From positions 1 through 64,000 of the forward strand of contig NW_004457610.1 of the NCBI RefSeq assembly GCF_000313135.1: a stretch of DNA of 64,000 nt, written 5' to 3'. The DNA is from Acanthamoeba castellanii str. Neff. Its lineage: Eukaryota > Discosea > Longamoebia > Acanthamoebidae. A program made the translations under genes and the position numbers. The notes below the pieces were generated by a model, which did no database searches, was not told where the DNA came from, and was given only the letters and a program-made list of their open reading frames with translations. The first letter of the stretch is position 1. Every line of letters begins with the position of its first letter. Shown here one piece after another: positions 57,485 through 64,000 of the stretch.

Positions 57485-59887
57485 ATGGCTGGCCTCGTGC
57501 TGCAGTCCACCCTGCGCCGACCATCGACAGCGAGCTTGGTGAGCCATCTGCACGCGCGACGATTTGCCACTGCACAAACCAGCAACCGCAGAAGCATCTG
57601 TACGCCCTACGCGCCATCGTTGTGTCACGCCCCCGCGCACTGCACACCACGCCGGTTGACGGGGTTGGGCTTCTTCATCAGGGGACGCCGTGGATAGGGA
57701 GAGGAGTAGCCAAAAAGCGCCACCGCGCTTGAGTCTCGAGGAGATGGAGGCAAGCACCGCGCGCATCCACCCGACGTCATTGCGGCAACTCCTCCGCGAG
57801 CAGCCCGACCGCTTCCGTCAGCCGGAGGACGCCCAGCGGCTGTGCGCTCTGCTCCCCCGCGTCAAAGGTTCGCAACACACCACACACACGACACACGACA
57901 CACGACACACGACACACGACACACGACACACGACACACGACACACGACACACGACACACGACACACGACACACGACACACGACACACGACACACGACACA
58001 CGACACACGACACACGACACACGACACACACAACCCATGTGGGTTGTATATGCTGATTGATGTGAATATCTTGTCCACGCACAGGCGGGACCATGTATGC
58101 CTACAGCGCTCTGATACGAGAGCTGGTCCAGCTCAACTTCCTGCGCGAGGGCGTACAGTTCCTCATCCGTATGGACGCGGAGGGCGTCAAGATGACCCCG
58201 CAGGTCTTCAACATCGTGCTCCACGCCTACGCCAAGCAGGGCTCCATCGATAGTATGCGACACACACGCCACACGCCACACGCCACACGCCACACGCCAC
58301 ACGCCACACGCCACACGCCACACGCCACACGCCACACGCCACACGCCACACGCCACACGCCACACGCCACACGCCACACGCCACACGCCACACGCCACAC
58401 GCCACACGCCACACGCCACACGCCACACGCCACACGCCACACGCCACACGCCACACGCCACACGCCGTCTAATAGCAATACTCCCTCATGCCTCTGGCTC
58501 ATGGGAATGAAGGCATGAACGATCTGGTGGACATCATGAAGGCGTGCGACGCGACGCCAGACCTCTACACCTACTCGACGCTGCTCAACGCCTACGCGAG
58601 GCAGGGCGACGCGGACAGCTGTCAGCGGGTGATACAGGAGATGCTCCAGCGCAAGGTTCAGCCGCTCGTCCTCCCCTGTTTTCACTCAGTGATTGACCGT
58701 GGCGCGTGTGTGCGGTGTGTGTGTGTGCTTCGTGTGTGTGTCGTGGGTGTGTACGCGCGCGCGGTGTGGTGCGTGTGCGTATGTGTGTAAAACAGATCAA
58801 GATGGATGAGCACATCATGGGCAATCTCATCGAGTGCTTCTTCAAGGTGAACAAGCAAGAGAACGCCTTGCAGGTGGTCGAGGTGTTGTCCTCGCTCGGG
58901 ATCGTGCCCTCGATCGCCACCCACAACGTCATCATCAACCAGTTCGTCAAGCACGGCCAGTTCGACCAGGCCTTTGCCTACTATGCGGGCCTGCATGCCC
59001 GGCACGGGGTCAAGCCCGACGAGCTGACCTACACGCCGCTCATGCAGGCCAGCATCAAGCGGGGCCGGCCCGACGAGGCCATCGAGCTCTTCGACGCGCT
59101 CAAGCGCAGCGGGCTCCAGCCCAACGTCCAGCACTACAGTCTGCTCGTCCAGGCCCGCGCCGAGAAGAACGAGTTCGAGCGGGCCGTGGCGCAGCTAGAC
59201 GAGATGGCGGCCGGCGGGGTGGAGGTCGACGACCGGCTCTACTTTGACTACGCCAAGGCGCTCCTCGACCGCGGCCGCGTGCGCGAGATGGCCGACGTGT
59301 GCGCGCGGATGGAGCGCGTGGGCCAGCGGCTCGACCGCGAGACGGGCCTCCGCATCGTGCGCTTCCTCGACCGGGTCGGGACTGAGACCGCGACCGTGCG
59401 CGACCACGTCGAGTCACTGCTCGCCCTGGTGCGTGTCCTCCACAAGCACCGGTTCGGCTACCGCCCCACCACCTTCCTCGAGCCCTACCTCGGTACCTCC
59501 ACCTTTTTCCATTGATCACTCATCATCATTTCTTGTGCTTGTGTCAACGCTGACACTTGGTTGTCGTCGCTCACCGACATCGGTGCAGATGAGTGCAAGA
59601 AGGAGGAGAAGCCGGAGGAGGCGGTGCAGTTCATGCAGCGGGTGCTCAAGGCACGAGAGGAAAGCGGGGGAGAGGGAGAAGGAAAAGGAGGAGAACAAGG
59701 GGTGCCGCCAGCCACCGCCGGCACCCCCAGCTTCCGGCTGCACCCGACCTACTTCTTCGCCTTCACGTCGCAGTGTCGGATACGACGGTTCGGCCGCACG
59801 CGGAAGCTCCTCGAACAGCTCCGCGACGCGGGGCTCTTCAAGTCTTCCACTGCTGCGAAGAAGCCACGCCAGCCGCAGCTCGACTGA
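57485..59887 (+). CDS. Pentatricopeptide repeat (PPR) protein, probably mitochondrial
   Basis: The proposed start at 57485 gives MAGLVLQSTLRRPSTASLVS and an R/S/T-rich, acid-free lead (HLHARRFATAQTSNRRS) typical of a mitochondrial presequence. The join to the next exon (SLEEMEASTARIHPTSLRQL) is not certain. PPR units follow: MYAYSALIRELVQLNFLREG, FNIVLHAYAKQGSID, LYTYSTLLNAYARQGDADSC, HIMGNLIECFFKVNKQENAL, ATHNVIINQFVKHGQFDQAF, LTYTPLMQASIKRGRPDEAI and VQHYSLLVQARAEKNEFERA. At least seven repeats of about 35 residues can be counted. The C-terminus has a K/E/G-rich linker and a basic end. PPR proteins bind organellar RNA. Two introns are filled by 7-bp minisatellites. Confidence 0.85.
57892..58030 (+). 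repeat. 7-bp minisatellite (CACACGA)n, about 20 copies, in a PPR intron
   Basis: Nearly perfect tandem array between the exon ending CALLPRVKG and the exon starting GTMYAYSAL. It occupies most of the intron. Confidence 0.95.
58260..58467 (+). repeat. 7-bp minisatellite (CACACGC)n, about 29 copies, in the next PPR intron
   Basis: Nearly perfect tandem array starting a few bases after the donor of the exon ending AKQGSID. The unit differs from that of the previous intron by one base. Confidence 0.95.
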
Positions 59888-60153
59888 TCCCGGCACGTGG
59901 CGCCAAGCACTGTTCGGGTTGCTACCACAACAGAGTTTGAACGAATCACAAATCAAAGTTTGAAAGTTCAGGCCAACTCCCGTTGGTGAATTTAATTTTT
60001 AATTGAGCTGTTCAGGGCACGAGGCAAAGAAAGAAGTGGCGGCAAGAGAGAACAGCTTCTCAATCCGCATCGAACGTTGGACAGGACAAAGACAACCCCC
60101 CTCAGGGAGAAACGAGAACATAATAATCAATTTGATATTCAATTTGATCCGCC

Positions 60154-63119
60154 ATGCAAGGACATAAAGGTTCGTTCCTCGTTTCGATTTTTCTCGTTCA
60201 TCGCTCCCCTTGCCTCGATCTTCGTCTTCATCTCCATCTTCATCTTGCATTCAATTCTTTTACGGCGACAAAAAATACTCCTTCGATGTGTTCGATTTCG
60301 TCACCCTCCGTTTTTGATTTGCGGATTTTATTCAAATCTAAATCGCAGGACGGTGGGTGTTGTCGCCCTGCGTCGGGCATCCGCCAACGGCCAGGGCCGG
60401 TCACACGTGCGCTACGCTCGGCGATGTGACGTTCCTCTTCGGCGGATTCGACGGCACGTCCCGCCTGCGCGACCTCCACGCCTACCACCACCCCTCCACG
60501 CACGGTACTACTCGCCCCCTTCCCTCTTTTTTCAGTCTTCGTTCTTTTCTTCGCTTTCGTTCTTTTCTTCGTTCTTTTGGCTCCTATTGCAGGGCAAGCG
60601 AGTAGGACATAAAACTTAACGAGGGGGAGCGCAGGAGGAAACGGAGGAGGCCAGTGGACGGCGGAGGTTGAAGAGGACGACTGCCCGCCGGCCCGCAGCA
60701 GCCACTCGGCCGTCTTCAGCCACACCCAGATGATCGTCTTTGGCGGCTACGACGGCGCCAAGTCTCTCAACGACCTTCAGGCCTATGACTCCGGTTGGCT
60801 TTTCGTTCTTCTTCGTTCTTCTCTGTTCGCTCTTCTTCGTTCTCCCTTCTCATCACAACGCACTTGCTTGTCGGGGTACTGCAGTGACGGGCGATTGGAA
60901 GGAGCTGGTGGGACGAGGCAAGGCGCCATCGCCCCGTTTCGGCCACAGCGCCGTCGTGCACCAGCAGGACAAGATGTACATCTTTGGCGGTTACGATGGC
61001 GTGGATAGGAATGACCTCTACTGCTTCGACTTTGGTACGCTTCATGTCGTGTGCGGTGGTGGGTGTGTGCGGTGGTGTGTGCGGTGACGTTTTCTCGAAG
61101 TGGTGGTGACTGATTGTCACACACATACAGAGTTGATGCAGTGGAATGCAGTGCTGGTCAAGCAGGGCACCCCGCCGCCGCCTCGTCAGTACCACAGCGC
61201 GGTCGTCTATGAAGACGAGATGTACGTGTTTGGCGGGAAGAACGGCACCAGGCATTACCACGACCTCCACGCCTTCCATTTTGGTACGCACTCGCGGCAC
61301 ACCACGCAGAGTTGTGCAACGGCGACACGACTGATATCTGAGATCTCTTCTATGCTTTCTGTTCTCTGCGCAACGAACGACAGGCACGCAATCGTGGCGG
61401 GTCGTCACGGCGGAGAGCGTGGTGAAGCCGTGGCCGCGTGCGGGTCACACGGCCGTTGCGTACGGCTCCCTGATGGTCGTCTTCGGTGGCATGAACGGCA
61501 AACAGAACTTCAACGATCTCAGTGTCTACTCTATTCGTACGCTTGTACCTCTCATTTCTGACTTTGCTCGGCACAGTTACTAACAACGACACGACACACG
61601 ACACATTCACATCGCACACGAACGCACATCACGGAACTGCCTGTAGGAACAAACCGATGGACGGTGGTGAGCATTGACGGCGACGTGCCCGCTGAGCGAC
61701 GGGCTCATTCGGCGGTGATCTCCAGCGGCGGGCACCTCTGCATCTTTGGCGGCAGCGACGGCGCCAAGCGGTTCGACGACATTTACTCCTTCGATCTCTC
61801 CGGTAGCGTCCCCCTGTTCTTGCGTGGCGTGTGTGCGGCGTACCATGTGTCGTGGCTGACATTTGGTGTAATTCAAAACAGTTCTGCCAAAACAATTCGA
61901 AGACGAGACGACCAACGGGACGGCGCCTGCGACGACGGCTGCAGCCGCGGCCACGGCCACGGAGGAGACCTTCACGGCACCGGTGACCCCGCCGCCCAAG
62001 GAGTGGCGCCAGTCGCGGGCGCGCATGGACACCGCGCCGGCGCCGGTCTCGCCTTCGGTGCTGCGGGACAGCGGCACGAACCGGAAGCGAGGCACTGTGT
62101 CGCTTTCGCCCCAGGCGGCGGCTGCGGCGGCTGCCGGGAGCCCGCGCGCCCAGGAGGAGCCGGCCAACAACGGCCGCGAGACCCAGCAGAACGAAAACGA
62201 AAGCGAAGGCCAGGCCGAAGCGCCGCGAAGCGACGGCGGTGACGTCACCAATAAGAGCGAAGAGCCCAAGGGGAAGAATAAGAAGAAGAGCAGCAACGTG
62301 GAGACGGACAAGAGTGAAAGCGAAAGCGAAAGCGACAAAGAACAGAAGAGGAAGAGGAAGGAGCAGAAGAGGAAGGAGAAGAGCGAGATCAGGCGACGAG
62401 AGAAGGAGGCGCGGCGATCGAGGCAAGTCGCGGCCGTGGCGGCCCAGGAAAACGGCGCCTCGACCGAGACCGCTGCAGCCGACGCTTCGCCCGCACCCGT
62501 CGCCAACAACGAAAACGGAGCTCCCACGCCCACCCCACAGGCTGCGCAGTCCGCGTCGTCATCTTCTTCGTCTTCGTCATCGCCGCCTCGCACGACCTTC
62601 GCGACGCCGCCGTCGACGCCCGTCAAGCTCGAAGAGCGGAGCGGCTCCCGCATCGCCCTCCTCAAGGCGCGCTTCGACGCCACCTCGTCCGGCTCCTCCA
62701 CCGCCGGCGCCGGCGCCTCGCCCGCCGCCTTGTCGGGTTCACCGTCGTCGGGCTCGCCCAACCCGCGCAGTCTGTCGCGGCGGAGCGTGGCCTATCCGGT
62801 CTCGCATCAGCAGCACCAACAGCAGCTCCTGCAGGCGAACGAGCAGGTCGAGGTGGTGGAGAAGCTGCGGGGCGATGTGACGGAGCTGCGGGGCCGGCTG
62901 GACGAGCGCGAGCGCGAGGTGGCGGCGCTACGGGAGCGACTTGACGCGCGCGACGTCGAGCTGCAGAAGCTGGCCGACGGGATGGCCAAGCAGATGAAGA
63001 AGATGAAGCGTGACCTCAAGAAGCTCAAGAAGAAGAAGCCCGCCGCCAAGGCCGACGGAGTAGGCAAGGACAAGAAGACCACCCCCAGAAAGGGCGGCGA
63101 CGCCACCGCCGCCCACTGA
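60154..63119 (+). CDS. Kelch-repeat protein with long charged linker and C-terminal coiled coil
   Basis: Exon 1 is 16 nt (60154-60169, MQGHK plus one base); its junction to 60349 gives GRWVLSPCVGHPPTARAGHT, a correct kelch start. About six kelch repeats follow, mostly one per exon: VTFLFGGFDGTSRLRDLHAY, MIVFGGYDGAKSLNDLQAYD, MYIFGGYDGVDRNDLYCF, MYVFGGKNGTRHYHDLHAF, MVVFGGMNGKQNFNDLSVYS, LCIFGGSDGAKRFDDIYSFD, with the double-glycine and R.GH/R.YH signatures. Six repeats suit a closed propeller. The last exon adds a low-complexity region rich in A, S, E and K, then a coiled coil (VEVVEKLRGDVTELRGRLDE onward) and a lysine-rich end. It resembles kelch/coiled-coil proteins of the cortical cytoskeleton (for example Tea1-like), by architecture only. 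Confidence 0.85.
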
Positions 63120-63258
63120 GGGGAGCCCAACTGCAACAAGTAGTGCAGTACCTTTTTTTTTGTAATACATCTTTCTTCGCCTCTACATCTTTGCAGCTTT
63201 GTGTCAAAAAAAATCGATGGTGGCGTTGTACAACGAACTTCTTTGGCGTGGCTCATCT

Positions 63259-64000
63259 TCAGCAGAGGTGGAGAGCCTTGCAGGGACCGTGGCAGTGGTC
63301 CTCGCAGAAGCAGGTGGCGCAGCCCTCGAGAGCCTTGAGAGCGGCGAGAATGCAGGGAATGTCCTCGGGGCCGCCGCACGCGGCCACGGCGCCGGCGATG
63401 CCGACGGCACAGGCGGCCTTCTTGAGCCACGAGCACTTGCCGAAGGGCGCGTCGACGGGCGCGATGAGGTCGAACACATCGGTGGTGGCGGAGTAGAGGC
63501 ACTGGCTGGCGCACTGGGCCAGGGCGCCGAAGGTCGGGTCGCCGGCGGCCTGCGTGCAGCCAGTGGCGCACGCCACGTCGGACGGACCACACGCCTCTGT
63601 ACACAGGCAAAGGGGTCGTGTGGTTGGCGCAAATAGGAGTTACGTAGCTAAAATAGAAATCGATCACAAGGGAGAAGGCGGAGAGGAAGACGTACGGACG
63701 CACGCGATGGCGGAGAGGCAGACGGGGTCCTCATAGCAGGCCATCACCTGAGCCGGGCACTTGGCGATGATGCACTTCGCAATGTCGTTGTGTTGGGACT
63801 GCGCGGCGACTACATTGAAGGAGAAGGATGAAGAAGAGAAACAGCAGTAACACTTTTTGAGACACGGCCGCAGGAAATGAAGGGGAGGAGTACTGCAAAT
63901 AAAGATCAAAAGCGAAAAAGAAGTGGAGGATTGAAAGGAAGAGCGAAGGCAGGGGGTACCAAAGAGCGAACACGCGAGAAGGAGAACGAAGGCGAAGGCA
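63259..64000 (-). CDS. Cysteine-rich secreted protein, 5' end outside window
   Basis: Three exons are seen on the minus strand. The most upstream (near 63960-64000) encodes a hydrophobic AFAFVLLLACSLF, the core of a signal peptide whose start lies beyond the window. The next exons give AAQSQHNDIAKCIIAKCPAQ, ACYEDPVCLSAIACVR, then ACATGCTQAAGDPTFGALAQ and CASQCLYSATTDVFDLIAP. The end is CATCFCEDHCHGPCKALHLC. About 20 cysteines in roughly 150 residues suggest a disulfide-stabilised secreted protein; the family is not recognised. Confidence 0.75.

Noticed and set aside
57862..58461. Long minus-strand frame of repeating RVSCVVC and VACGVWR units over the minisatellites
   Set aside because: It is only the translation of 7-bp repeats inside introns of the PPR gene; seven is not a multiple of three and all frames stay open by composition.
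57892..58467. Possible CRISPR-like array
   Set aside because: The repeats are contiguous 7-bp units without spacers in a spliced eukaryotic gene.

Overview
This is eukaryotic nuclear DNA, most likely from an Acanthamoeba-like amoebozoan. The genes are GC- and CpG-rich and are cut into many exons by short GT-AG introns, mostly 60-150 nt, with a strong preference for GTAC/GTACG donors. The gene set fits a free-living amoeba: Roco kinases, a 34 kDa-type actin-bundling protein, a Zn2Cys6 factor, F-box fusions, and kelch and RCC1 proteins. There are no bacterial operons. Gene models are mine, built by joining open frames at plausible splice sites. Exon edges are firm where a protein family supports them and tentative elsewhere.

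Layout. 1-3465: a decayed DIRS-like tyrosine-recombinase retrotransposon and CpG-poor flank. 3.6-16 kb: quinolinate phosphoribosyltransferase (+), a multi-pass membrane protein (-), an RNA ligase/5' kinase fusion (+), a CBS-domain protein (+), an FHA-TDP1 DNA repair enzyme (-) and a KCTD-like BTB protein (-). 16-28 kb: a CpG-poor relic, a glycine-rich RRM protein, a Zn2Cys6/PAS-like factor, a universal stress protein, an actin bundler, a small beta-rich protein, an F-box/RCC1 protein and another CpG-poor relic. 28-41 kb: an F-box/tubulin fusion, a small uncertain gene, a secreted protein, a ZIP zinc transporter, a zinc-ribbon protein, phosphomevalonate kinase, a relic and a histidine phosphatase. 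41-57 kb: two tandem Roco protein kinases on the minus strand. 57-64 kb: a PPR protein, a kelch protein and the 3' part of a cysteine-rich secreted protein.

Most striking signals. (i) The ankyrin-rich N-terminal parts of both Roco genes appear to be built from arrays of 3-, 6- and 9-nt exons, each flanked by CAG/TAG and GTAC and separated by introns of about 100 nt, all in phase 0. (ii) An F-box is fused to a full-length divergent tubulin. (iii) A PNKP/aprataxin-type FHA domain is fused to TDP1. (iv) An RNA ligase is fused to a T4-Pnkp-like kinase. (v) An SH3-like module sits inside the kinase domain of both Roco proteins. CpG-depleted islands with TpG/CpA decay mark old mobile DNA and suggest cytosine methylation.

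Nucleic-acid repair is represented by two neighbouring genes (ligase/kinase and TDP1). I see no evidence that the other genes form one pathway; they look like an ordinary gene-dense eukaryotic segment.
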